Source of the DNA: Streptomyces sp. NBRC 110611
GTDB lineage: Bacteria > Actinomycetota > Actinomycetes > Streptomycetales > Streptomycetaceae
Reading direction: 5' to 3'
DNA: 58,326 bases
Assembly (NCBI RefSeq): GCF_001590865.1
Contig: NZ_BBUY01000001.1
Coordinates: 842,675 to 901,000 of the forward strand
Position numbers and translations under genes: made by a program. This document shows, piece after piece, positions 1-7,684 of the stretch (position 1 is the stretch's first letter; each line of letters starts with the position of its first letter). A model generated the notes under the pieces. That model was given only the letters and a program-made list of their open reading frames with translations, did not search any database and was not told the origin of the DNA.

Positions 1-240
1 GGCGAGCACCTCAGTGAGCGTCATATCCCGGCGTGAGGCTGACAGTTCGAGCATCGCACCGCCGAGCCGCGCCGTGAACCACGGCACCGTGTGGACGCAT
101 CCGCAGTCCTCCGCGGGCGGTGTCACACCGTCCAGCAGGACCAGGGCACCGCCTTGGCCGGAGGCCGGTACGGCTACCGATGCATAGTCCTCATTGGGGT
201 GTTGGGGGTCCCCCGGCTCGGTGGCGAGTTCGATGCGCAT
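1..240 (-). CDS. PP2C-like phosphatase domain protein (5' end only)
   Basis: Only the first 80 codons are inside the window; the rest lies to the left of base 1. The ATG is at 240-238. The peptide starts MRIELATEPG and contains PNEDYASV followed by GGALVLLDGV, which resembles the first strands of PP2C/PPM Ser/Thr phosphatases, where the Asp of the DG motif contributes to metal binding. The strand is supported by strong G/C third positions in this frame. No clear Shine-Dalgarno (SD) sequence precedes the start. The gene diverges from the kinase gene at 727. Whether the protein is an active phosphatase cannot be judged from this fragment. Confidence 0.7.
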   Translation of the reverse strand, partial: MRIELATEPGDPQHPNEDYASVAVPASGQGGALVLLDGVTPPAEDCGCVHTVPWFTARLGGAMLELSASRRDMTLTEVLA

Positions 241-726
241 GACAGCCAGTCTGCCGGAGGGTGCGGTACCGGCCGGCGGGCCGGGTGCGCGCCGGAGGGG
301 TGGTGTACGGCCGGGGCGAACGGCCGGGGCGGTGACGTAACGGAGGGTGCGGAAGAAGGTACGGACCGGAGGCCGCCGGATGCGGGCGGGCATCCTTCCA
401 GGAGCGGGACGCATCTCCAAACCCGTCCGGGGGTTGCAGGAGGTTGCCGCCGAGAGCGTCGGTGCACGGAAGTTGATGGCCAAACTCCGATTGTTGTTCA
501 CTCGTTCAGGTGGCCAGGCATGTGTTGTCGGGCCGCTGCGCGGCGCCGGTGGAATGGTCGTTGCCCGTCCAGGGGTGGGGCCGGAACGTCCGTCGCGACG
601 CGTGGAGCCGGACTGTTTACCCTTCGCGGAAGTGTGTGCTGCTGCGGTGTCTGCGCAGGTCCGCCCCGCGAGTGGAGAGCGAGCCGGTTCCGCGGCGCCG
701 CACGGCGCGGGGCAGGCGAGACAGGA
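241..726. other. intergenic region between divergent genes, no gene seen
   Basis: This 486-bp stretch separates the divergent PP2C-like and sensor-kinase genes. The kinase reading frame is open back to base 91, but the translated extension is Arg/Gly/Cys-rich and unlike a protein, so I treat it as non-coding. Promoters for both genes must lie here; I see no convincing consensus. Confidence 0.5.
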
Positions 727-3192
727 ATGCGAGCAGCAGCGGTGCGGAAGAAGCGGCTTCGGGGCGGCGTGGGGGAGCCGGGTTCACCGGCCGGTTCGGG
801 TTCGGGACCGGGGACGGGACCGGGGTCCGGGGCGGGGCAGGCGACGGCGCCGGGGTCCGGGCCGGGGCAGGCGGACGTGCCGGGCGGCCGGAACCCCGGG
901 GGACGGCGTCCCGCACGGGTGCGCAACCGGCTGGTCGGCGCGGTGGCTGTGGTGGCCGCCGCCGTGGTGGGCGCCGGCGTACCGGGACTCCTCGACGCGG
1001 CCGACAACGCCCACGACAGCCAGCAGCTGGTCGATCTCGCCGAGCTGAACGCCCGCGCGATCACCCTGGCGCACTCCCTCGCCGACGAGCGCGACGCGAT
1101 GACCGCGTACGTCGCCGCCGGACGTGGCGGCGGTGGCGACGGCGCTGGTGACGGCGGTTCGCGGCCTCAGCGCGCCCGGGTGGACCGGCAGATCGGCGAG
1201 CTGCGCTCCGAGGCCCAGGACTCCTCGGGGGACACCGCCGCCTACCGGTCCGCCGCCAAGCTCCTCCGCTCGCTCCCGCAGACCCGTCACAAGGCGCTGT
1301 CCGGCACCGATGCGGCCGATCACCTCTATACCGCCTACACCGAGATCATCCAGGCACTCGGCGCGATAGGCACCGACCTCGCCCGCGGACTGCCCGCCCG
1401 CGCGGACTCAGCGGACGCCGACACCCGGGCGCTGCCCGTCCTCGGCCGCGCCACCGAACAGGCGGCCGGCACCCGCGCGCTGCTGCTCGCCGCGCTGGAC
1501 CAGAAGGGCGGCCCGTCCCGGCTGACCCGCCTCGCCCAGGTCACGAACATTCGCGAACAGGGCGCGTTGGGCGAATTCCGGCAGGACGCGAGCCCGGGCG
1601 CCCGCGATCGCTACGACCGCACCGTCACCGGCTCCGACGTCAACGCCGCCGAGCGCTATCTGACCTGGCTGACCGACCGGCCCCGCCTGGACACCGCCGA
1701 CTTCCGGCTCGGCCGGCAGCGGGTGCGGAGCACCCTCACCACCCGCGTCGGGCTGATGCGGGGCGTGGAATCCGCCATGGCCACCGCCGACATCGAGCGG
1801 CTCGGCGGGCTCCGTGACGACGAGGTGACCGAGCTGGAGATCCGCGTCGGCCTGGCGGGGCTCTGCCTGCTGCTCGCCGTCGGTGCCGGTGTCTGGGCCG
1901 CCCGCACCATGACCCAGCCGCTGGCGGTGCTGCGGCTCGGTGCCCAGCGGCTCGCCGCCGACCCCGCGCACGAGGAGCCCCTCACCTACCAGGGCCGCAA
2001 CGACGATTTCGCCGCCGCGGTGCGGTCCGTCAACGCCCTGCACGCCAAGGTGGGCGAGCTGGCCCGGCGCGCCGACGAACTGGAGGGCGAGCGCATGCGG
2101 CTGACCGGCGGCCGGCAGCGGCTGGCCGCCGAGCGCGAGGTCCGCCAGGAGCGGAGTACGACGCTCCGTGCCCAGGTCGCCGACCTCACCGAACGGCTGG
2201 CCCGGGCGCACACCGGAGTCCACGGCCGCCACCAGGACCGCCAGAACCACCAGGACCCGGTATCCCTGCCGGACGTGCTGCGTGCCGCGGTCGGTCAGAT
2301 CGAGCGCGGTGAGCGGGTGCGGACGCGGTCGCTGCCGCCGGACGCCCAAGTCGCCGGGTTCGCCGCGGACGATCTCAGCCGTCTGATCGCCGAACTCCTC
2401 GACAACGCCACCGCGTTCTCACCGGCGGACGCCCATGTTGAGCTGTCCGGCCGGCTGCTGGAGAGCGGTGAGGTGGTGCTCTCGGTACACGACGAGGGCA
2501 TCGGGATGACCGCGGAGCGGCTGGCCGAGATCAATGAGCGGCTGTCGGACGCGCGGGCCGCCGCGTCCTCCGAGGCTGTCGACGAGGCGCTGGGGCTGGG
2601 CCTGTACGTGGTGGTGCGACTGGCCGCCCGGCACGGCATCCGGGTCGAGCTGCGGGAGGCGCGGCAGGGCGGGGTGACCGCCGAGGCCGTCCTGCCGGGC
2701 ACGATCCACACCACCTCGACCGGCGCCGGCGGCGAACAACACCGGAGGGCCGAGGACGACGCGAGCCCGGCCGCCGGTCCGGGGCCGGCGGACACGGACC
2801 CCACCGCCCCGGCCGCCGCCACCGCGTCGGACCCGTACGCCATCGGCCCGGACCAGCACACCCACGCCGGGTCGGAGACGGCACGTACCGGAGCCGGTGC
2901 CGCCACGGACGAACAGCCGCGGACCGCGCCGGGCTTGCCCAAGCGCACGCCCAGGACCGTGGCGCGTCAGGGCCGGCGGCCGGCGCCTGCCGCGACGCGC
3001 AAGGGCGGCGCGGCCCAGGCCGAGGCGCTACGGCGCCGGCTCGGCGGATTCCAGCAGGGGGCGCGCGACGGCCGGCGCGAGGCCGCGGCCGAGACCGGTC
3101 CACCGCGACAGCAGAAGACCCTTCCACAGACGGAGACCGACGGAGCGGGGGCGCCGGACGAGAGACACAGTGTCGAGGAGGCACACGAGTGA
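727..3192 (+). CDS. nitrate/nitrite-sensor-like histidine kinase of conservon type (CvnA-like)
   Basis: This 821-residue membrane sensor kinase has a basic, Gly/Pro-rich N-terminus, a transmembrane segment at about residues 67-90 (LVGAVAVVAAAVVGAGV), and an extracytoplasmic NIT-like helical domain. A second transmembrane segment lies at about 374-394, followed by a HAMP-like linker and a coiled coil. An HATPase domain (about 515-660) has N-box ELLDNATAF and G-box DEGIGM and GLGLYVVV. A long disordered basic tail follows. The family pairs with roadblock proteins in actinobacterial conservons, and the next gene (4-bp overlap) encodes one. I chose ATG 727, with a weak AGGA-type SD; GTG 742 is a possible alternative. 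No phospho-acceptor His motif is obvious, as in other members of this class. Confidence 0.85.
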   Translation: MRAAAVRKKRLRGGVGEPGSPAGSGSGPGTGPGSGAGQATAPGSGPGQADVPGGRNPGGRRPARVRNRLVGAVAVVAAAVVGAGVPGLLDAADNAHDSQQLVDLAELNARAITLAHSLADERDAMTAYVAAGRGGGGDGAGDGGSRPQRARVDRQIGELRSEAQDSSGDTAAYRSAAKLLRSLPQTRHKALSGTDAADHLYTAYTEIIQALGAIGTDLARGLPARADSADADTRALPVLGRATEQAAGTRALLLAALDQKGGPSRLTRLAQVTNIREQGALGEFRQDASPGARDRYDRTVTGSDVNAAERYLTWLTDRPRLDTADFRLGRQRVRSTLTTRVGLMRGVESAMATADIERLGGLRDDEVTELEIRVGLAGLCLLLAVGAGVWAARTMTQPLAVLRLGAQRLAADPAHEEPLTYQGRNDDFAAAVRSVNALHAKVGELARRADELEGERMRLTGGRQRLAAEREVRQERSTTLRAQVADLTERLARAHTGVHGRHQDRQNHQDPVSLPDVLRAAVGQIERGERVRTRSLPPDAQVAGFAADDLSRLIAELLDNATAFSPADAHVELSGRLLESGEVVLSVHDEGIGMTAERLAEINERLSDARAAASSEAVDEALGLGLYVVVRLAARHGIRVELREARQGGVTAEAVLPGTIHTTSTGAGGEQHRRAEDDASPAAGPGPADTDPTAPAAATASDPYAIGPDQHTHAGSETARTGAGAATDEQPRTAPGLPKRTPRTVARQGRRPAPAATRKGGAAQAEALRRRLGGFQQGARDGRREAAAETGPPRQQKTLPQTETDGAGAPDERHSVEEAHE

Positions 3193-3779
3193 ACGCGCAA
3201 GCGCCCACGGAGCACGGACAAGGGCACGGGCAGGAACAGGAACAGGGGCAAGGGCAGCGACAAGGCCAGGGCCAGGGACAGGGGCAGGGCCTGAGCAGTC
3301 AGGCACGGAATCTGCACTGGCTGCTGACCAACCTGGTCGACGAGGTGCCGGGCATCCGCTCGGTCGTGGTGGTCTCGTCCGACGGCCTGCCGCTGCTCAG
3401 CTCCGACCCGGCCGGGCCGGCCACCACTACGGCACCCCGGCCGGCCACCACCACCGCACCCCGGCCGGGCGGCCGCAGCGGCCCGAGAGGAGCCGACGCC
3501 GATCTGGCCACCATCGTGTCCGGCCTCGCCAGTCTGACCCGCGGTGCCGCGGACCTGATGGACGGCGGAACCGTCAAGCAGACCATGGTCACGATGGACG
3601 AGGGCAGCCTGTTCGTCGTGTCGATCAGCGACGGCTCACTGCTCGGCGTACACGCCACCCCGGACTGCGACATGAACGTGATCGCCTACCACATGGCGCT
3701 GTTCGTCGGCCGGGCCGGCCACGTCCTCACCCCCGAACTCCGCAGCGAACTGCGTCAGTCGATGGAGTACGCCGGCTGA
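3189..3779 (+). CDS. roadblock/LC7 domain protein (CvnB-like)
   Basis: This 196-residue protein overlaps the kinase stop by four bases (GTGA), so translation is probably coupled; GAGGAGG lies just upstream. Residues from about 38 to the end form a roadblock/LC7 fold (NLHWLLTNLVDEVPGIRSVV ... GVHATPDCDMNVIAYHMALF), the family that in conservons works with the sensor kinase and a small GTPase. Two features are unusual: a Gln/Gly-rich N-terminus of about 30 residues made of degenerate GQ/EQ repeats, and a duplicated ATTTAPRP stretch inserted in the roadblock domain near residues 78-93. The usual third (DUF742) and fourth (GTPase) conservon genes do not follow. Confidence 0.88.
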   Translation: MNAQAPTEHGQGHGQEQEQGQGQRQGQGQGQGQGLSSQARNLHWLLTNLVDEVPGIRSVVVVSSDGLPLLSSDPAGPATTTAPRPATTTAPRPGGRSGPRGADADLATIVSGLASLTRGAADLMDGGTVKQTMVTMDEGSLFVVSISDGSLLGVHATPDCDMNVIAYHMALFVGRAGHVLTPELRSELRQSMEYAG

Positions 3780-3792
3780 CCGCGATGTGGGA

Positions 3793-4023
3793 TCAACCCC
3801 GCGTCGCGGCCGGGTCGTACTCGTACTTCCATCCTCGTGGCAGCCCCAGCCGGCCCACTCGCCCCGGGACCCGCCGGTAGACATGGAGCGTCGGCGGGCG
3901 CCCGTCATCGTTGGGCACCGGGATCTCGTAGGTCTTCGGCGGCTGGCCGGTCATCCCGACGAGCACGGGCAGTACCCGGCCGTCCAGGGGGCCGCCGACG
4001 AAGGGGGTGTTCTCGCTTCGCAC
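3793..4023 (-). CDS. conserved hypothetical protein, 76 aa
   Basis: This short protein starts with GTG at 4023, preceded by a GGGGGG purine run. It reads as a globular protein (NTPFVGGPLDGRVLPVL ... THVYRR-like ... GWKYEYDP). I do not recognise a domain. It lies convergent to the roadblock gene with a 13-bp gap and downstream of the TetR gene on the same strand. Third-position GC bias supports coding. Function is unknown. Confidence 0.7.
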   Translation of the reverse strand: MRSENTPFVGGPLDGRVLPVLVGMTGQPPKTYEIPVPNDDGRPPTLHVYRRVPGRVGRLGLPRGWKYEYDPAATRG

Positions 4024-4083
4024 GCCCCCCAGTCTTTCAGTATCGCGGTGAATGCGCAGGTCGCGGGGCGGCGGACGCGCAGG

Positions 4084-4824
4084 TCACAGGAGGTGTGTGG
4101 CGTCGCCGACGACCGGCAGGACCCGGCGGGCCAGATCGCCGAGGGGGCCGTCGGGCGCCTCCAGCTTCAGGGCCGCGCGGGTCACCCGGGCGGTCTGCGG
4201 GTCGCGGGCCGCGGTCGCGGTCAGCAGCGCGACGAAGTGGTCGACCAGCCAGTCGCGCAGCTCGTCCAGGGAGGGCTGCTTGTCCTCGTCGAGCCAGATC
4301 AGCGAGGCGCCCTCGACGGCGCTGATCCACATCCGGACGGTCATCCGCAGCCGGATGCCCGGCTCGGGTACGCCCAGATGCCGCAGGATCTGGTCGGCGG
4401 CGGCGCGCCGTACCTCGTCCACGATGGCGTTCGTACGGGCCGTCTCCACCACGCTGCCGCCCTGGAGCAGGGCGCTGAACCCGGCGTCGTGCTCGTCGAC
4501 GAAGGCGAGGTAGCGGTCGAGGGCGTGCGCCAGCCGGTGCGTGAGCGGGCCGGTCTCCGGCTCGGCGAAGCAGCCCTCCAGGATGTCGGCCGCGCTGCGC
4601 AGCGCGGCCTCGTACAACTGCTGTTTGCCGCCCGGGAAGTAGCGGTAGACGAGCGGCCGGGACACCTCGGCGGCGGTGGCGACATCGTCCAGTGAGACGT
4701 CCTCGGGCGCGCGTTGCGCGAACAGCCCGAGCGCGGCGGAGAGCAGCTGACTGCGGCGCTGCTCGACGCTCAGCCTGCGGTAGGCGGGTCGGGGTACTGC
4801 TGGGGCGGTGCCGCTGCCGTTCAT
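4084..4824 (-). CDS. TetR/AcrR family transcriptional regulator
   Basis: This 246-residue protein has a TetR-type helix-turn-helix at about residues 44-66 (SLDDVATAAEVSRPLVYRYF) followed by a helical ligand domain. I chose ATG 4824 because the open frame upstream of it (to 4932) overlaps the neighbouring intergenic gap and looks non-protein. It lies 80 bp downstream of the AurF-like gene on the same strand, so the two may be cotranscribed. That makes it the likely regulator of the divergent diiron gene pair. The effector is unknown. Confidence 0.88.
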   Translation of the reverse strand: MNGSGTAPAVPRPAYRRLSVEQRRSQLLSAALGLFAQRAPEDVSLDDVATAAEVSRPLVYRYFPGGKQQLYEAALRSAADILEGCFAEPETGPLTHRLAHALDRYLAFVDEHDAGFSALLQGGSVVETARTNAIVDEVRRAAADQILRHLGVPEPGIRLRMTVRMWISAVEGASLIWLDEDKQPSLDELRDWLVDHFVALLTATAARDPQTARVTRAALKLEAPDGPLGDLARRVLPVVGDATHLL

Positions 4825-4904
4825 GCGCAGCAGGGTAACCGCCCCGGATGGCGACTCGCACAGGTGCGCTACGGGGTGCGCTACCGCATCCACTGCCGGG
4901 TCCA

Positions 4905-5852
4905 CTACGCCAGCAACCCCGAGCTGCGCCACAACCGGCGGCCCACACCACGCAGTACGCCGATCTCGTCGAGGAAGTCGGTCAGCCGCCGGGCACCGGT
5001 CTGCATCACCTCCCGGCGGTGACCGCTCGCCCTCACCTGGGCGACCGCCTCCCGCTTGTCCAGCCCGACATTGCGGTACACCTCCGGATTGACGAAGGCG
5101 AGGGAGAACACCCGGGCGGCCTCACCGCAGCTGATCCGGGTCAACTCCCGCTCCCAGCGCGGCGCGGTGACCATCTGGCGGCGCAGTTCCTCACGGGCGT
5201 ACCGGACGTGCCGGGCCTCTTCCACGACATGGATCCGGGTGACCCCGCGGACGAGGGGCTGCACCCGTTGGTCGGGGAACGTCAGGCGCTGCATCCAGTC
5301 CAGGATCTCCTCGCCGAGCAGGGTGCAGGCGAACGATCCCGGGGTGGTGGAGACCGTCTTGAGGACACGGGCGAGCTGGTGGTTCAGCCGCGAGACCGGG
5401 TACGCCGGTGCCCCGCCCCGCTGGATCATGCGCGCGAACATCTTGGAGTGCCGGCACTCATCGGCTATCTCGGTGAGTGCGTAGCGGACATGGGCGCTGG
5501 TCACCGGCTTGTCGTAGATATGCCGGACGAGCAGCTGCATCAGGATGATCTCGAACCAGATGCCCAGGGAGGCGAGCGAGGCGGCCTCGTGCCGGGCGAG
5601 GTCCTGCCGCTGCTCCAGCGGCATCCGCCGCCACAGCGGGGTGTCGTAGAGCGAGACCAGCTCCGGGGGCCAGAACCACTTGTCCGCTTCGAGGGGCGCG
5701 TCCCAGTCGAGTTCGGTGTCGGGGTCGAAGGAGTGCCTGGCGGAGGCGTCGAGCAGCCGCTCGGCGACCTGCTCCCGGTCCTTGAGCGGGCCGAGGGGGT
5801 CGCACGGGACGCCGGTGTCCGGCGCGGGCATCGGGGTGGGCGCGCTGGTCAT
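4905..5852 (-). CDS. AurF-like diiron oxygenase
   Basis: This 315-residue protein resembles AurF-type non-haem diiron N-oxygenases, which oxidise aryl amines. The ligand pattern is complete: E101, the E132-x-x-H135 pair (ADECRHSKMF), E181/E182, H208, and E212-x-x-H215 (HVVEEARH), with the same spacing as AurF (HxxxExxH). ATG 5852 starts the gene. It is divergent from a second diiron protein gene at 6057 and is followed by a TetR gene. The substrate is unknown; no obvious natural-product genes surround it, so it may be a tailoring or detoxifying oxygenase. Confidence 0.85.
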   Translation of the reverse strand: MTSAPTPMPAPDTGVPCDPLGPLKDREQVAERLLDASARHSFDPDTELDWDAPLEADKWFWPPELVSLYDTPLWRRMPLEQRQDLARHEAASLASLGIWFEIILMQLLVRHIYDKPVTSAHVRYALTEIADECRHSKMFARMIQRGGAPAYPVSRLNHQLARVLKTVSTTPGSFACTLLGEEILDWMQRLTFPDQRVQPLVRGVTRIHVVEEARHVRYAREELRRQMVTAPRWERELTRISCGEAARVFSLAFVNPEVYRNVGLDKREAVAQVRASGHRREVMQTGARRLTDFLDEIGVLRGVGRRLWRSSGLLA

Positions 5853-5940
5853 GGCTGTGGGTACCTCGCTGGGGTCGGGACCGGTCCGGCGGATCAGGGC
5901 CGGAACCGCCCGCCCCGCCGCGGTACCGTCTTATGAGACT

Positions 5941-5954
5941 GCTTGTCAGCAAGC
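5941..5954. promoter_or_regulatory. candidate operator (short inverted repeat) between divergent diiron genes
   Basis: GCTTGTCAGCAAGC is an inverted repeat with 5-bp arms around a 4-bp centre. It lies in the 204-bp gap between the divergent AurF-like and ferritin-like genes. A TetR gene is adjacent, so this is a reasonable operator candidate, but the arms are short and the assignment is inference. Confidence 0.3.
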
Positions 5955-6056
5955 TCGTCAATCCCTCGCGCACGACTTATTGACCCGCGGGTAAGGAGCG
6001 TGTGAGCCTGCCAACCACCGCCTGCAGCAAGGCGTTTGGCGAGCCGAGGAGGCGCC

Positions 6057-7166
6057 GTGTCGACCCGAGAGCGCTACGTCCAGGATCCAGGCGACCCCCT
6101 GTGGAAGGTGCCCGCGTCCGGCGCGGCCCGCTTCAACTGGGAGTACGACGAGGGGCGCGAACGGCTGCTCGCGCTCTACCAGAAGGGCAAGGACAAGCAG
6201 TGGGACGCCAACCTGCGGATCGACTGGGATCTGGAGGTGGACCCCCAGGATCCGCTGGGCACCCCCGACGAGTCGCTGTCCCTGCACGGGACCAAGTACT
6301 GGGCGAAAATGACCCAGAAGGACCGCGGTGACCTGCGCCGGCACTACACCTCCTGGCAGTTCAGCCAGTTCCTGCACGGCGAACAGGGCGCCATGGTCTG
6401 CGCGGCCAGGATCGTGGAGTCCGTCCCCGACCTCGACGCGAAGTTCTACTCCGCCACCCAGACCATGGACGAGGCGCGGCACGCCGAGATCTACAGCCGC
6501 TTCCTCCAGGAGAAGATCGGGATGCTCTACCCGATCGACGACAGCCTGCGGTCACTGCTCGCCGACACCCTCGCGGACTCCCGCTGGGACATGCCCTACC
6601 TCGGCATGCAGGTCCTCATCGAAGGCCTGGCACTGGCCGCGTTCGGCATGATCCGCGACACCACCACCAAGCCGCTGCCCCGGCAGATCCTTGCGTACGT
6701 CATGCAGGACGAGGCGCGCCATGTCGCCTTCGGCCGGATGGCGCTGCGCGACTATTACCGGCAGCTCACCGACGCCGAACTGCGCGAACGCGAGGAGTTC
6801 GTCATCGAGGGCTGCTACCTGATGCGCGACCGGCTGCGCGGCCTCGAGGTCCTGGAGAACTTCGGCATCCCGCGCCAGGAGGCCGCCGTATACACCGAAC
6901 GCTCCGAATTCCTGCACCTGTTCCGAAAGCTGCTGTTCAGCCGGATCGTGCCCTGCGTGAAGGACATCGGACTGTGGGGCGAACGCCTCCAGCGTGCCTA
7001 TGTCGACATGGGCGTCTTCGAACTGGGCGACGCCAGCCTCGACCTGCTCATGACGCAGGACGAGGAGGCCGCCGAGGCGCTCGACGCCACACGCTTCGCC
7101 GCCGAGGAGGCGGCCCGCACGGCGGAGGTCACGGCCACCATCGCGGAGGGCGGGGCGGCGGACTGA
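6057..7166 (+). CDS. ferritin-like (ribonucleotide-reductase R2-fold) diiron protein
   Basis: This 369-residue protein carries the full R2-like carboxylate ligand set: E109 (LHGEQ), E139-x-x-H142 (DEARHAEIY), E189 (LIEG) and E219-x-x-H222 (DEARHVAFG). These two E...ExxH repeats bind a dinuclear metal centre in R2, R2lox and ferritin-like oxidases. GTG 6057 is chosen because AGGAGG sits at 6047-6052. It is divergent from the AurF-like gene, suggesting joint control. It is not an obvious class I RNR small subunit: no R1 gene is nearby and the radical-transfer C-terminus is replaced by an Ala/Glu-rich tail. The reaction is unknown. Confidence 0.82.
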   Translation: MSTRERYVQDPGDPLWKVPASGAARFNWEYDEGRERLLALYQKGKDKQWDANLRIDWDLEVDPQDPLGTPDESLSLHGTKYWAKMTQKDRGDLRRHYTSWQFSQFLHGEQGAMVCAARIVESVPDLDAKFYSATQTMDEARHAEIYSRFLQEKIGMLYPIDDSLRSLLADTLADSRWDMPYLGMQVLIEGLALAAFGMIRDTTTKPLPRQILAYVMQDEARHVAFGRMALRDYYRQLTDAELREREEFVIEGCYLMRDRLRGLEVLENFGIPRQEAAVYTERSEFLHLFRKLLFSRIVPCVKDIGLWGERLQRAYVDMGVFELGDASLDLLMTQDEEAAEALDATRFAAEEAARTAEVTATIAEGGAAD

Positions 7167-7182
7167 CCGACGGGGCCCGGCG

Positions 7183-7659
7183 TCAGCCCGGCGCCAGGCC
7201 CAGGAGGGCGCGCACGCGGGCGTACTTGGCCGTCAGGCGGTCGCGGGTCGGGGCGTCGAGTACGGACAGGCGGGACGGATCGGTGTTGTGGGCCAGGTCG
7301 GCTTCCTTGATCAGCAGCGCGCCCGGTGTGGCCAGGATGCGGGCGGTGTACGCGGCCGGCGGCTCGCCCGGCCGCTTGGTGACCGCCAGGACCATCGCCT
7401 TCGTCGCGTCGCTCAGCGCCGCACCGGCCAGCCACTCACGGCTGAGCGCCGCGTCCTCGACCGCGTCGTGCAACCAGGCCGCCGCGATCTGTTCGTCGCT
7501 GCCGCCGCGCTCGCGCACCCCCTCCGCCACCGCGGCCAGGTGCTCGGCGTACGGGCGGCCGGCCTTGTCGGTCTGCCCGGCATGGGCTCGCCGGGCCAGC
7601 GCCTCGACTTCGGGCAGGGACAGCGGCGGCAGCGGCGGGGGCGTGTCGGCGGTGGTCAT
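7183..7659 (-). CDS. HD-domain phosphohydrolase-like protein
   Basis: This 158-residue protein has the layout of small HD hydrolases related to the RelA/SpoT hydrolase half. His occurs in RAHAGQTDKAGRPYAEH, the HD pair in AAAWLHDAVED, and a distal Asp in IKEADLAHNTD. Such proteins hydrolyse nucleotides, including (p)ppGpp-like substrates, using a metal ion. It is the last gene of the leftward cell-wall cluster, 25 bp after the PBP gene, and converges on the ferritin-like gene with a 16-bp gap. Substrate unknown. Confidence 0.78.
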   Translation of the reverse strand: MTTADTPPPLPPLSLPEVEALARRAHAGQTDKAGRPYAEHLAAVAEGVRERGGSDEQIAAAWLHDAVEDAALSREWLAGAALSDATKAMVLAVTKRPGEPPAAYTARILATPGALLIKEADLAHNTDPSRLSVLDAPTRDRLTAKYARVRALLGLAPG

Positions 7660-7684
7660 CTGCCCATTGTGGGGTGGCCGGGGT

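Noticed and set aside
91..726. Open frame extending the sensor kinase upstream by 212 codons
   Set aside because: The translation is Arg/Gly/Cys-rich and overlaps the coding sense of the divergent PP2C-like gene; the first plausible start with an SD-like sequence is at 727.
6057..7166. Ferritin-like gene as a class I ribonucleotide reductase small subunit
   Set aside because: No R1 partner nearby, different C-terminus, and pairing with an AurF-like gene; only the fold and metal site are shared.
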